This document shows, in pieces, positions 1-10,527 of a stretch of DNA of 45,506 nucleotides. Position 1 is the first letter of the stretch. Every line of letters starts with the position of its first letter. Source of the stretch: Acidobacteriota bacterium (GTDB lineage Bacteria > Acidobacteriota > Thermoanaerobaculia > Thermoanaerobaculales > Thermoanaerobaculaceae); NCBI GenBank assembly GCA_003133645.1, contig PKYI01000012.1, forward strand, positions 1-45,506, given 5' to 3'. The notes below the pieces were generated by a model. That model saw nothing but the letters and a program-made list of their open reading frames with translations, had not been told where the DNA came from and made no database searches. Both the position numbers and the translations under genes were made by a program.

Positions 1-934
1 GTGCGACCCAGAACAGCACGCTGCCGCCGCCACCGGCGCCGCACGCCTTGCCCGCGAGCGCACCCGCCGCCGCGCCCGCCGCCAGGATTGCGTCGAGCGC
101 CATGTTGGTGACCGAGGGCGCAAGTTCCCTGCGCGCGCGCCACTCCGCCGCAACCGCCTGGCCGACCGCCGCCTCGTCGCCGGCGAGCAGTGCCGCGCGG
201 CATGCGGTCGCGGCCACCGCGATCTCGTCCAGCCTGCGGGCGACCCGGCGGTCGCCGTCGATGCGCGCGCGGTAGACCTCCCAGTTCACCATCCCGGAGG
301 CGTGGGTGATCCCGGAGTAGATCACGACGAGACGAGCGGCGAGCCAGCCCCGGTCCGTCCCGAGCCGCTCGACCCGTTCGCCGCCCGGGTTCAGGTGGAG
401 AGCGAGGATGCCGCCCAGCAACGCCGGCAGGTAGTCCTGCACGCCGGTGGGGACCCCCAGCACCCGGGATTCGAGGTCGCGCAGCAGCGCCACGATTCTT
501 GCCACACCGAGGCGCCGGCCGGAGAGCGCCAGGCAGCCGCGCGCGAGCGCGACGGCGAACGCCGAGGACGCGCCCAGCCCCGAACCGACCGGCGGCTGCT
601 CGATCACCTCGACGGCGAACCCGCCTCCGGGCACGAGGTGGAAGCCGACCGCCGCCGCGAGCTCGCGCGCCGCGTCCTCCGGACCGAGGAGGCGCGGCGC
701 GGACGCCGGCGCCGAGAAGGCGATCGACCCGGACGGCGCGCCGCCGGCGACGAGGCGGATGCGCACACCGCGCGTGAGCGCCGCGTTGACGGTGATCGAG
801 CCGGGGTGCAGGCAGTACAGCGGCCAGAGGTCGAGCGTGCCGCCCGCGAGGTCCGCCCGCACCGGCGCGAACGCCTCGAGGGACACCGGCCCCGGCCCTG
901 GGACGGGCGCGTGCGGCGCACTGCGCCTAGCCAT
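1..934 (-). CDS. GHMP-family sugar/isoprenoid kinase (C-terminus cut by window edge)
   Basis: An open frame runs from an ATG at 934 to the window edge, giving about 311 residues with no stop. Two GHMP kinase motifs are visible: the ATP-binding loop PVGSGLGASSAFAVAL (about residues 115-130) and, near the cut end, the glycine-rich KACGAGGGGSVLFW. The N-terminus, APVRADLAGGTLDLWP, matches the substrate-binding start of galactokinase, heptose-7-phosphate kinase (HddA) and mevalonate kinase relatives. The family phosphorylates small metabolites with ATP in the cytoplasm. The sequence does not decide the substrate; a sugar or heptose for envelope polysaccharide is a reasonable guess beside a peptidoglycan hydrolase. 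The start overlaps the end of the M23 gene by 8 bp, so the two are translationally linked. Confidence 0.8.
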   Translation of the reverse strand, partial: MARRSAPHAPVPGPGPVSLEAFAPVRADLAGGTLDLWPLYCLHPGSITVNAALTRGVRIRLVAGGAPSGSIAFSAPASAPRLLGPEDAARELAAAVGFHLVPGGGFAVEVIEQPPVGSGLGASSAFAVALARGCLALSGRRLGVARIVALLRDLESRVLGVPTGVQDYLPALLGGILALHLNPGGERVERLGTDRGWLAARLVVIYSGITHASGMVNWEVYRARIDGDRRVARRLDEIAVAATACRAALLAGDEAAVGQAVAAEWRARRELAPSVTNMALDAILAAGAAAGALAGKACGAGGGGSVLFWVA

Positions 935-2201
935 GGAACGGCGCCGGCGACGCGGCTTGCAGCGCGGCGACGCGCCCGGCGGCGAGCGGCCCCGCCGCCT
1001 GCAACAGCGGAAGGACCTGCTGCGCCCAGGCAGCGAACCGGTGTTCCTCCGACCGCGGCAGCGGCGGCGCCGGGTCCCGGCCGATTGACAGCGGGTTCAG
1101 GTGCTTGCCGTTTTGAGTGATGCGGTAATCCAGGTGCGGCCCGGTCGCGAGGCCGGTGGCGCCGACGTAGCCGACCACCTGCCCCTGCTCGACGCGTACG
1201 CCCGGGTGGACCCCCGGCCCGAAGCGGGAGAGGTGCAGGTAGGCGGTGACGTAGCCGCCGGGGTGGCGGACCTCGACGGTATTGCCACCGCCGCCGCGCC
1301 GGCCGGTGAATGTCACCACGCCGTCGGCGGTGACCATCACGGGGGTCCCGACCGGCGCGCCGTAGTCCACGCCCCAGTGCGGCAGCCTGACGCCCAGGAT
1401 CGGGTGCATCCTGGCGAGTGAGAACCGCGAGGTCACGCGAGAGAACTTGAGCGGCGCGCGCAGGAACTGCTTGTGCAGCGGGCGGCCTCGCTCATCGTAG
1501 TAACTCGGCCGGTCGCCAGCGAAGGCGTAGCGCACCGCGGTGAACCGCTTCCCCCGGTTGTCGTAGCTCGCCGCCATCACGGGCCCGTACCCCACGGTGC
1601 GCCCAGCGGAGCGGATCCGCTCCACCAGGATCGCGAAGCTGTCGCCGCTGCGGACTTCGCGGTGGAAGTCGATGTCCCACTGGAACAGGTCGGCCAGTGC
1701 CACCGCGAGGGTATCGCCCTCCCCGGCGGCGGCGATGGCATCGAACAGACTCGACTGGACGGTCCCCTGCACGACAACGACCTCGCGCTCGACGGGCCGC
1801 TCCTCGTGCCGGCCGACCAGCTTCGCACCCGAGCGCTCGACCACGACCGTGGATCGCCAGTCGGGTGTGAGGCGCAGCGCCTTGACCTCGCCGTGGACAT
1901 CGAACACCGCTTCCGCGACAAGCCCAACCGGAAGCGCGCGCGGGTCGATCTGGGCTCGGACCGCGGCCAGCCACGGCAGCATCTCGGAGGGCGAAAGACC
2001 GAGCCGTCGCACCAGGGCTGCAAGCGTCTCGCCACTTGCCAGCACGCCCTGCCGCACCACGGTGGGCAGCGTCAGGGGAGGAACCACGAGGCAGGGCCGC
2101 GGCGCCGCCGGCGTCATCGTCCCGACCGTCGCGGTGCTCCAGCGGGCGAGCGCCAGCACGAGAACGGCGAGGCCTGCCAGGAGGCGGTCCGCGAACCTCA
2201 C
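927..2201 (-). CDS. M23 (LytM-type) metallopeptidase with N-terminal membrane anchor
   Basis: This 424-residue protein has an N-terminal hydrophobic stretch (LLAGLAVLVLALARW), a LysM/OapA-like middle region (GVLASGETLAALVRRLGL) and a C-terminal LytM domain. The first zinc motif is HWGVD (H275, D279). The second reads GPHLDYRI, so the usual HxH is H356-L-D358. M23 enzymes cut peptidoglycan cross-bridges in the periplasm, or act as non-catalytic activators when zinc ligands are lost. Asp can bind zinc, so activity is possible but not certain. I chose the GTG at 2201 because it overlaps the stop of the preceding gene (GTGA) and leads straight into the membrane anchor. It belongs to the operon headed by the ECF sigma factor, which suggests an envelope role. 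Confidence 0.88.
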   Translation of the reverse strand: MRFADRLLAGLAVLVLALARWSTATVGTMTPAAPRPCLVVPPLTLPTVVRQGVLASGETLAALVRRLGLSPSEMLPWLAAVRAQIDPRALPVGLVAEAVFDVHGEVKALRLTPDWRSTVVVERSGAKLVGRHEERPVEREVVVVQGTVQSSLFDAIAAAGEGDTLAVALADLFQWDIDFHREVRSGDSFAILVERIRSAGRTVGYGPVMAASYDNRGKRFTAVRYAFAGDRPSYYDERGRPLHKQFLRAPLKFSRVTSRFSLARMHPILGVRLPHWGVDYGAPVGTPVMVTADGVVTFTGRRGGGGNTVEVRHPGGYVTAYLHLSRFGPGVHPGVRVEQGQVVGYVGATGLATGPHLDYRITQNGKHLNPLSIGRDPAPPLPRSEEHRFAAWAQQVLPLLQAAGPLAAGRVAALQAASPAPFHG

Positions 2202-2644
2202 CTCTGTGCCATCTCCCGCACGATCGACTGGACCTCGACCGGATCCGGACCGCACCGCGCGCGCACCCTGCCGTCTTTCTCGACCAGGAGCACGGCGGGC
2301 GCCTTCGTCACCTGGAAGCGGCGCACCAACTCGCCGCGACGGTCGAACACGAACGGCAGCGTACCCTTGAGCGCCGGGAAGTCGCGGCCGACCTCGGAGC
2401 GTCTCTCCTGGAACACGATGACCGCCCCCGGCCAGCCGTGCTGTTCCGCTGCGGCCTCGACCCCGGGGAGCAGCTTCGCGAACTCCTCGGCGTGGGGCAG
2501 CCAGGAGTTCCAGAACACCAGCACCACCGGACCGCGCGACAGCAGACTCGGCAGCGAGAACGCCGCACCGCCGGAAACTTGCAGGTCATCGCCCCCGCCC
2601 AGAACGGCGGCGGCCAGCAGCAGCGGGACGGCCGCAAGCCTCAT
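2198..2644 (-). CDS. TlpA/redoxin-like thioredoxin-fold protein lacking the CxxC
   Basis: This 148-residue protein has a signal peptide (MRLAAVPLLLAAAVLGG) followed by a thioredoxin-like fold. The segment VVLVFWNSWLPHAEEFAKLLP is laid out as in TlpA/ResA proteins, but the active-site WCxxC reads WLPHA with no cysteine. The cis-proline region (TKAPAVLLVEKDGRV) is kept. The only cysteine is near the C-terminus (RARCGPD). Family members are periplasmic thiol-disulfide oxidoreductases. This one cannot do dithiol chemistry and may be a binding or scaffold protein. It lies between the ECF sigma factor gene and the M23 peptidase gene and overlaps the latter by 4 bp. Confidence 0.75.
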   Translation of the reverse strand: MRLAAVPLLLAAAVLGGGDDLQVSGGAAFSLPSLLSRGPVVLVFWNSWLPHAEEFAKLLPGVEAAAEQHGWPGAVIVFQERRSEVGRDFPALKGTLPFVFDRRGELVRRFQVTKAPAVLLVEKDGRVRARCGPDPVEVQSIVREMAQR

Positions 2645-2717
2645 CTTGCTATGCTAGCAAATCCGCCGGAACCCCGCGCCGGGCCGTGCGCCGGCCCGGC
2701 GCGGGGCGGCCGCCGGC

Positions 2718-3368
2718 TCAGTGCAGCCGCGTCGCGGCCGCGGGTTCGCCCCCGGCCGCAAACACGGCCTCGAAGTCCAGGTTCTCGGAACGCAACCGGT
2801 GCGGCCGCTGGTGGAGGTAGTTGTAGCGCACGCCGTAGGAGAGCAGGGCGCCCTCCAGCAACCTGCGCCCGCGGTACAGGCGCGACATCACGGTGCCGAC
2901 GGGGATCACCAGGATGTCGGCGATCTCCTTGTACGCGTACCCCTCGATATCCGCGAGCAGGACGACCACCTTGTAGTTATGCGGTAGGGCGGTCAGGGCG
3001 CGCCGCACCTCGCCGTCGAGCGTGGACTCCATCAACTCCTCCTCTGGGGTCCGGGTGGCGGTGCCCGTCGTCGGGAGGACTGCCGACTCGAACGTCTCCT
3101 CGAGTTCGGCAAAGTCTACCTGTGCCGGAAGTTGCTTGCGCCTCCGGTACTCGTTGATGAACGTGTTCTTCAGGATCTTGAACAACCACGCCTTGAGGTT
3201 GGTGCCGGGTGAGAACGACGCGTAGTGCCGGTACGCCTTCAGGTACGTCTCCTGCAGGAGGTCTTCGGCGTCCTCCGCGCTGCGAGCCAGGCGCAGCGCC
3301 GTCTTGAATAGCTGGTCACGGTAGGGAAGCTCGGCGTTTTCGAAGTTCCAAAAACCCTGTTCGTTCAT
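2718..3368 (-). CDS. ECF (sigma-70 family) RNA polymerase sigma factor
   Basis: This 216-residue protein contains sigma region 2 (YRDQLFKTALRLARSAEDAEDLLQETYLKAY, with FSPGTNLKAWLFKILKNTF) and sigma region 4 with its helix-turn-helix (LPHNYKVVVLLADIEGYAYKEIADIL, then IPVGTVMSRLYRGRRLL). It would direct RNA polymerase to a specific promoter set. It is longer than a minimal ECF factor and has a C-terminal tail after region 4 of about 45 residues. The start at 3368 was chosen because GGAGG lies five bases upstream and the promoter at 3389-3418 rules out longer forms. No anti-sigma gene is adjacent. The genes downstream encode envelope proteins. Confidence 0.92.
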   Translation of the reverse strand: MNEQGFWNFENAELPYRDQLFKTALRLARSAEDAEDLLQETYLKAYRHYASFSPGTNLKAWLFKILKNTFINEYRRRKQLPAQVDFAELEETFESAVLPTTGTATRTPEEELMESTLDGEVRRALTALPHNYKVVVLLADIEGYAYKEIADILVIPVGTVMSRLYRGRRLLEGALLSYGVRYNYLHQRPHRLRSENLDFEAVFAAGGEPAAATRLH

Positions 3369-3388
3369 GCTCGCCTCCACTGGCCGCA

Positions 3389-3418
3389 ATCTTAAATGAG
3401 TCAGAGTTCAAATGTCAA
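3389..3418 (-). promoter_or_regulatory. Sigma70-type promoter of the ECF sigma factor operon
   Basis: On the minus strand a perfect -35 box TTGACA (3413-3418) is followed after 18 bp by TAAGAT (3389-3394; 4 of 6 to TATAAT). The predicted start point, near 3382, leaves a leader of about 14 nt that contains GGAGG before the ATG at 3368. The surroundings are clearly AT-richer than the rest of the window. Confidence 0.6.
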
Positions 3419-3590
3419 TACCTCGACAAAACATGGACGCTGTCGCAGCACATGGTCGGTGACGGCACTCGAGTGGAAGATCGGGTGGAAGAGCCAGCCT
3501 CGGCGGCGGCGCGGCTTTCGCGACTCACCGACGGCGACGGAGGACCGGCATTGTGGTACGGGCGACGACGGGGGGCGAAAACGGACACAG

Positions 3591-3617
3591 CCCGGCCCGC
3601 CGGAGCGGCGGGCCGGG
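3591..3617 (-). terminator. Hairpin terminator downstream of atpE
   Basis: CCCGGCCCGCC (3591-3601) pairs perfectly with GGCGGGCCGGG (3607-3617) around a 3-5 nt loop. On the minus strand it lies about 40 bp after the atpE stop, and a TTTT run follows some 10 nt later. It would end the nuo-atp transcript. The rest of the 291-bp gap (3369-3659) holds only this hairpin and the sigma factor promoter. Confidence 0.6.
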
Positions 3618-3659
3618 CGATCTCGCTTCAGATCGGGCGCGGCCGGGAAGCCGCGGGGA

Positions 3660-3983
3660 TCACTTGCCGAGGATCATGAAGGCGATCACGAGCGCGTAGA
3701 TGACCAGCGACTCGATGAACGCCACGCCGAGCAACATGGTGATGCGCACCGGGCCGGCGGCGCCGGGGTTGCGCCCCATGCTCGTGCACGCCGAGGCCAC
3801 GGCCTTCCCCTGTCCGAACGCTCCGGCGAACGCCGCAACGCCGAGGACGAGCGCGGCCGCGATGAACTTCCACGCGTCGCGCATGCCGGATGCCCCGGCG
3901 CCGCCCTCGTCGGCCGCGAGAACGGGAGCCGCAAGACTCAGCAGGACCAGCCCAATCATCACCACCAGCATCTTCTTCCTCAT
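3660..3983 (-). CDS. atpE: F-type ATP synthase subunit c, with signal peptide and Na+-type residues
   Basis: This 107-residue proteolipid begins with a cleavable-looking signal peptide (MRKKMLVVMIGLVLLSLAAPVLAAD). Two transmembrane helices follow, joined by the polar loop SMGRNPGAAGPVR. Helix 2 holds the ion-binding glutamate E91 in FIESLVIYALVIAF. Aligning by eye with Na+-translocating c subunits such as Ilyobacter tartaricus, Q58 of helix 1 and E91-S92 plus Y96 of helix 2 match the Q-ES-Y ligand set; the next residue is Leu where the Na+ form has Thr. The c ring rotates in the membrane as ions pass. The gene is the last of the nuo-atp operon and has AGGAGG upstream. Confidence 0.93.
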   Translation of the reverse strand: MRKKMLVVMIGLVLLSLAAPVLAADEGGAGASGMRDAWKFIAAALVLGVAAFAGAFGQGKAVASACTSMGRNPGAAGPVRITMLLGVAFIESLVIYALVIAFMILGK

Positions 3984-4014
3984 CTCGTTTCCTCCTTCGC
4001 GGGTTTGCCCTTTT

Positions 4015-4761
4015 CTAGTGCTCCTCGGATACGGCTCCGGAGACGTAGACCGTGGTCAGCATGACGAAGATGAACGTCTGGATGAGGGCCCCGAGGACCC
4101 CCAGGCCCATCATCGCGGGAACGAAAAACGGCAGGATCACAAGGAACATGCCGGTGGCCGTGTGCTCGCCGAAGATGTTGCCGAACAAGCGCAGCGCGAG
4201 CGAAAGCACGCGCGCCAGGTGCGAGATGATCTCGATCGGCACCATCAGCGGGAAGAGCCACCAGACCGGCCCCACGAACTGTTTGGCGTACTTGACCGGA
4301 CCCAGTCGGCGCAGCCCCACGATGTTGTAGAACAGGAACGCCGTCAACGACAGGGCGAACGTCGTGCTCGTGTTCGCCGTCGGAGGTTGCAGGAAGAAGA
4401 TCAATCCGAACGCGTTCGAGAGGAAGATGAAGAACGCAAGGGCGACGATGAACGGCACGAATTCCCTGCCGCGGCCGTGGCCGACCACATCCTCCGAAAG
4501 GTTGGACAGACCCGAGAGCAATAGCTCGAACGCCTGCTGCAGGCCAGACGGGCGTTCGAGCGAGTAACTCCGCCGGGCGGCAAGCACCAACGCCGCCACC
4601 AGGACGACGACGAGCAACGCCATGACGACATGGTCGGGAAGCCAGATCCCGGCCTCGCCATCGATCCCCATCGCCTTCTGCCACCCCGCTGAAGGCACGC
4701 CCAGCAACATCGCCAGCAGGGCGTTCACCGGGTGAAACAGGATCGAGAGTTCATGGTGCAC
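4015..4761 (-). CDS. atpB: F-type ATP synthase subunit a
   Basis: This 248-residue integral membrane protein has five to six hydrophobic segments. The signature helix SLALRLFGNIFGEH contains the essential arginine (R191), which faces the c ring. Subunit a forms the two half-channels for ion entry and exit. The N-terminal HHELSILFHPVNALL segment is typical. Its start overlaps the end of the atpI-like gene by 11 bp and atpE follows about 30 bp later. The b, delta and F1 subunit genes are not in the window, so the enzyme is encoded at more than one locus. Confidence 0.95.
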   Translation of the reverse strand: MHHELSILFHPVNALLAMLLGVPSAGWQKAMGIDGEAGIWLPDHVVMALLVVVLVAALVLAARRSYSLERPSGLQQAFELLLSGLSNLSEDVVGHGRGREFVPFIVALAFFIFLSNAFGLIFFLQPPTANTSTTFALSLTAFLFYNIVGLRRLGPVKYAKQFVGPVWWLFPLMVPIEIISHLARVLSLALRLFGNIFGEHTATGMFLVILPFFVPAMMGLGVLGALIQTFIFVMLTTVYVSGAVSEEH

Positions 4762-5134
4762 CGGCGCCTACCCTCCCGGGACCGCGCCCGGCGGACCCCG
4801 CGCTCGCAACGCTGATGGTGGCCAGGAAGCACGCGACGCCCGCCGCCACGGCCCAAAGCTCGATACGTCTGCGCATCAGGTACCAACCGACGAACAACCC
4901 GCCCCACAAGGCCCACCGCGCTGCCAGCAGCCAGACGACTCCCCGCGTCAGATGGGGTGTGCCCGGCTGAAGCATGCGGCCCAACAACCCTCCCAGTAAA
5001 AACGCGTTGATGATACCGACGCCGGCGGTGACGGTCAAGGCGATCGCGTTCCACGGCCCGCCCAACCAGCCGGCGACCCCCGCCGCGGCGAGCGTGAGCG
5101 GGATCCCGGGCCGTAGGGCGCGACTCGCCAGCAC
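4751..5134 (-). CDS. atpI: ATP synthase protein I-like membrane protein
   Basis: This 127-residue protein has about four hydrophobic segments (IPLTLAAAGVAGWLGG, NAIALTVTAGVGIINAFLLGG, VVWLLAARWALWGGLFVGWYL and a C-terminal one). It fits AtpI by size, composition and position just upstream of atpB. AtpI helps assemble the c ring and has been linked with AtpZ to Mg2+/Ca2+ transport. The GTG at 5134 was chosen because the preceding stop is two bases away and a G-rich ribosome site lies just before it. Sequence identity to AtpI is weak by eye, so the name leans on context. Confidence 0.6.
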   Translation of the reverse strand: MLASRALRPGIPLTLAAAGVAGWLGGPWNAIALTVTAGVGIINAFLLGGLLGRMLQPGTPHLTRGVVWLLAARWALWGGLFVGWYLMRRRIELWAVAAGVACFLATISVASAGSAGRGPGRVGAGAP

Positions 5135-5135
5135 C

Positions 5136-5402
5136 TTAGGCCCCCCGCTTGCCGTTCTTCGCCGCCTCGTCCTCCTCGCGGCCGATCCGCAGCGCGGTCC
5201 GGATGGCGTTGAGAAAACCACCGGCGATCCCGAACACGGTGAAGACGACCATCAGCCAGGGAGCGGTCGAGAGGACGCGGTCGAGCCAGCGCCCGACGAA
5301 GAATCCGATCGCCATTGCGATCGGAAATGCGAGCCCGATGGACGTGGCATCCGCCATGCGCCGGATCGAGGCGGCCGAGCGTGGGGGACGCCCTTCGCTC
5401 AC
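5136..5402 (-). CDS. AtpZ-like small membrane protein (F0 assembly or divalent cation transport)
   Basis: This 88-residue protein has two transmembrane helices (SIGLAFPIAMAIGFFVGRWLD and WLMVVFTVFGIAGGFLNAI) and a charged C-terminus, the usual AtpZ/AtpI pattern. AtpZ proteins are encoded just before atpI-atpB. The GTG at 5402 overlaps the nuoN stop (GTGA), so the ATP synthase genes are coupled in translation to the complex I genes. Confidence 0.65.
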   Translation of the reverse strand: MSEGRPPRSAASIRRMADATSIGLAFPIAMAIGFFVGRWLDRVLSTAPWLMVVFTVFGIAGGFLNAIRTALRIGREEDEAAKNGKRGA

Positions 5403-6850
5403 GGCAGTCCCAACAATCCCGCCGTCGCGCGAGCCGCCGCCAGGAACGGCGCCGGGAGCACCCCGATGAGGAGGACCGCGGCACCGCATACCCAGATGAC
5501 GCGCTCGGTCCACGGGGCGGCCACCAACTCCGCGGGCTCGACCCCGTCACCCTCGCGCAGGTACATCTGGAGCACGATGCGGAGGTAGTAGTAGAGCGAC
5601 ACCGCCGACATCACCACGGCGACCACCACCAGCCAGACGTACCCCGCGTTGACCGCGGCGGCGAACAGGTACAGCTTGCCCATGAAACCCGCCGTCGGCG
5701 GGATGCCGCCGAGCGAGAGCATGAACAGGAGCATGCCGAACGCGGCCGCCGGGTGCCGGCGCGCGAGGCCAGCGTAGTCGGCCACGGTCTCCCCCGCGTA
5801 CCCCCGCGACTCCAGCATAATCACGAAACCGAACGCGCCCAGGTTGGTCACAGTGTACACCAGCATATAGAAGAGCACGCTGTTGACGCCGGCCGGGCCG
5901 CCGGCGACCAAGCCGACGAGGGCGTAGCCGGCGTGAGCGATCGAGGAGTACGCCAGCATCCGCTTCACGTTGTCCTGGGTCAGGGCGGCGACGTTCCCCC
6001 AGATCATCGTGAGCACCGCCGCGGCCCCCATGAGCCAGACCCACGACGCGGCGAGCGGCGCGAGGCCGCCGACGAAGACGCGGAGGAACATGGCGAACGC
6101 GGCGGCCTTGGGCCCCACCGACATGAACGCGGTAATTGGGGTGGGGGCGCCCTCGTAGACGTCCGGCGTCCAGACGTGGAACGGCACCGCCGCCACCTTG
6201 AACAGGAAACCGCAGGCGAGCAGCGCGACCCCCACCACGGCCGTCGGCCCGGGTTTGGCGCCAGCGAGCACGCGGGCGAGGGTCGCGAGGTCGAGCGTCC
6301 CGGTCGCGCCGTAGATCAGCGACAGCCCGTAGAGCAGGATCCCCGACGACAACGCGCCGAGCACGAAGTACTTTGCGGCGGCCTCGTGTGATTTGACCTC
6401 GCGGCGGAAGTACCCGGCGAGGATGTACGTCGAGAGCGCCATCAGCTCGAGCCCAACGTAGATCACCGCCAGGTTGACGCCCGAGGCCATCGTCATCATG
6501 CCGACGGTGGCGAACATGACCAGGGCGAGGTACTCGCCGGGCCGGTAGTCGTTGCGCTTCAAGTAGTCGAGGGAAAGCAACACCACCAGCGCGGACGAGA
6601 GCAGGAAGAGCGTCTTGAAGAACACCGCGAACCGGTCGAGCGCGAACATTCCGGAGAAGAAGTGCGCGGCGGGATCGGTGGCACCGGCGGCGAGCCAGAG
6701 CGTCACCCCGGTGGCGGCGAGGGCAAGCACGGCCCCGGCGCTGAGGAGGCCGTGCCGGGGCTTGCCCGAAGCAAGCCCGGCCAGCAGGACCACCATGGCC
6801 AGCGTCGCCAGCACCAGCTCGGGGAGCAGGGCGATGAGGTCCGCGCGCAT
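5399..6850 (-). CDS. nuoN: Complex I antiporter-like subunit NuoN
   Basis: This 483-residue protein has about 14 hydrophobic segments. Family features include YVGLELMALSTYILAGYFRR (helix 5 region with its conserved glutamate), AAKYFVLGALSSGILLYGLSLIYG, FHVWTPDVYEGAPTPITAFM (helix 7-8 region) and NVKRMLAYSSIAHAGYALVG. It is one of three antiporter-like subunits that move ions in the membrane arm. It is the last nuo gene and is followed without a gap by the F0 genes. Confidence 0.97.
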   Translation of the reverse strand: MRADLIALLPELVLATLAMVVLLAGLASGKPRHGLLSAGAVLALAATGVTLWLAAGATDPAAHFFSGMFALDRFAVFFKTLFLLSSALVVLLSLDYLKRNDYRPGEYLALVMFATVGMMTMASGVNLAVIYVGLELMALSTYILAGYFRREVKSHEAAAKYFVLGALSSGILLYGLSLIYGATGTLDLATLARVLAGAKPGPTAVVGVALLACGFLFKVAAVPFHVWTPDVYEGAPTPITAFMSVGPKAAAFAMFLRVFVGGLAPLAASWVWLMGAAAVLTMIWGNVAALTQDNVKRMLAYSSIAHAGYALVGLVAGGPAGVNSVLFYMLVYTVTNLGAFGFVIMLESRGYAGETVADYAGLARRHPAAAFGMLLFMLSLGGIPPTAGFMGKLYLFAAAVNAGYVWLVVVAVVMSAVSLYYYLRIVLQMYLREGDGVEPAELVAAPWTERVIWVCGAAVLLIGVLPAPFLAAARATAGLLGLP

Positions 6851-6854
6851 GGTC

Positions 6855-8444
6855 TCAGTGCTCCTGAGGATGCGCGGCGGGCGGCGCCGCGGGGAGCTCG
6901 AACGCCGGGCGGTTCAGGTAGCCGGGGTCTACGACCTCGACGACCCGCTTGATCGACGGCTCCAGGATCCTGAAGAACGGCTTGGGGTAGATCCCGATCC
7001 AGAAGCACAGGACGATGAGCGGGATGAGCGTCCACTGCTCGCGCAGGTTGACGTCCTTGAGCGCCTTGTTCTCCTCGTGTGTGATCTCGCCGAAGAACAC
7101 CCGCTGGTAGAGCCAGAGCATGTACCCGGCGCCGAGCACCAGTGAGGTGGCGGCGATCACGGCCCACGTCGTCGAGCGGTTGAACACGCCCACCAGGATC
7201 GTGAACTCGCCGATGAAGCCGTTGAGCGTCGGCAGGCCGATCGAGGCCATGGTGATCACCATGAACATCATCGCGTAGATCGGCATGACTTTGGCGATGC
7301 CGCCGTAGTCCGCGATCATCCGGGTGTGACGGCGCTCGTAGATGATCCCCACGAGCAAGAAGAGGCCGCCCGTCGAGAGACCGTGGTTGATCATCTGCAG
7401 CACCGATCCGGTCAGCCCCTGCGGGTTGAGCGCGAACATGCCCAGCATCACGAACCCGAGGTGCGAGACGGAGGAGTAGGCGACCAATTTCTTCATGTCC
7501 TTCTGCGCCATCGCCACCAGCGCGCCGTAGACGATGCCGATGATCGCGAGCGTCACGACCCAGGGCACCGCCTTGCGCGTCGCGTCCGGGAGCAGCGGCA
7601 GCGAGAACCTGATGAAGCCGTACGTCCCCATCTTCAGCAGGACGCCGGCCAGGATCACCGAACCGGCGGTCGGCGCCTCGACGTGCGCGTCCGGCAGCCA
7701 GGTGTGGAACGGGAACATCGGCACCTTGATCGCGAAGCCGATGAAGAACGCCAGGAAGACCCAGAACTGGACGTGCGGCGGGATCTGGGTCGCGATCTTG
7801 AACAGGTCGGTGACGTCGAACGTCGGGGTGTGGCCCAGGCCCGGGAGGCCGATCGCCTTCAGGCCGGTGGAGTTGTAGAAGTACAGGGCCAGGATGCCGA
7901 CCAGCATCAGCACGGAACCGAACAGGGTGTAGAGGAAGAACTTGATCGCGGCGTATAGCTTGCGCGGGCCGCCCCAGATCCCGATCAGAAAGTACATCGG
8001 GACCAGCATCGCCTCCCAGAAGAGGTAGAAAAGGATGAAGTCGAGAGAGATGAAGACGCCGAGCATGCCGGTTTGCAGGAGCAGCAGGAAAACGTAGTAC
8101 TCCTTCTGCCGGTGCGTGATCGCCGTGAACGAGGAGTAGACGGCGATGAACCCGAGCAGCGTCGTGAGTAGGATCAGCAGCACCGAGATCCCGTCCACAC
8201 CGACGTGGTACCTGGCGCCGACCGCCGGGATCCAGTCGTGCACGTAACTGAACTGGAACGCCGGGCCGCCCGGGTCGTAGAGGAACCACAGCGGCAGCGA
8301 GAGCACGAAGTCGAGCCCCACCACCACGGTGGCCACCGTCTTGATCGCCGCGCTCTGCTCCTTGCGCAGCACAAAGACGATCACCAGCGCACCGAGCAGC
8401 GGCACGTAGCAGATGACGTTCAGCAGGTTGGTAGCAAAACCCAT
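6855..8444 (-). CDS. nuoM: Complex I antiporter-like subunit NuoM
   Basis: This 529-residue polytopic protein carries the NuoM/ND4 pattern: LFWEAMLVPMYFLIGIWGG (conserved helix 5 glutamate), FHTWLPDAHVEAPTAGSVIL (helix 7-8) and MKKLVAYSSVSHLGFVMLG. It is an ion-translocating subunit of the membrane arm. The gaps to nuoL (10 bp) and nuoN (4 bp) place it in one transcript. Confidence 0.97.
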   Translation of the reverse strand: MGFATNLLNVICYVPLLGALVIVFVLRKEQSAAIKTVATVVVGLDFVLSLPLWFLYDPGGPAFQFSYVHDWIPAVGARYHVGVDGISVLLILLTTLLGFIAVYSSFTAITHRQKEYYVFLLLLQTGMLGVFISLDFILFYLFWEAMLVPMYFLIGIWGGPRKLYAAIKFFLYTLFGSVLMLVGILALYFYNSTGLKAIGLPGLGHTPTFDVTDLFKIATQIPPHVQFWVFLAFFIGFAIKVPMFPFHTWLPDAHVEAPTAGSVILAGVLLKMGTYGFIRFSLPLLPDATRKAVPWVVTLAIIGIVYGALVAMAQKDMKKLVAYSSVSHLGFVMLGMFALNPQGLTGSVLQMINHGLSTGGLFLLVGIIYERRHTRMIADYGGIAKVMPIYAMMFMVITMASIGLPTLNGFIGEFTILVGVFNRSTTWAVIAATSLVLGAGYMLWLYQRVFFGEITHEENKALKDVNLREQWTLIPLIVLCFWIGIYPKPFFRILEPSIKRVVEVVDPGYLNRPAFELPAAPPAAHPQEH

Positions 8445-8454
8445 CGCATCCCCC

Positions 8455-10524
<2,070 letters not shown>

Positions 10525-10527
10525 CGG

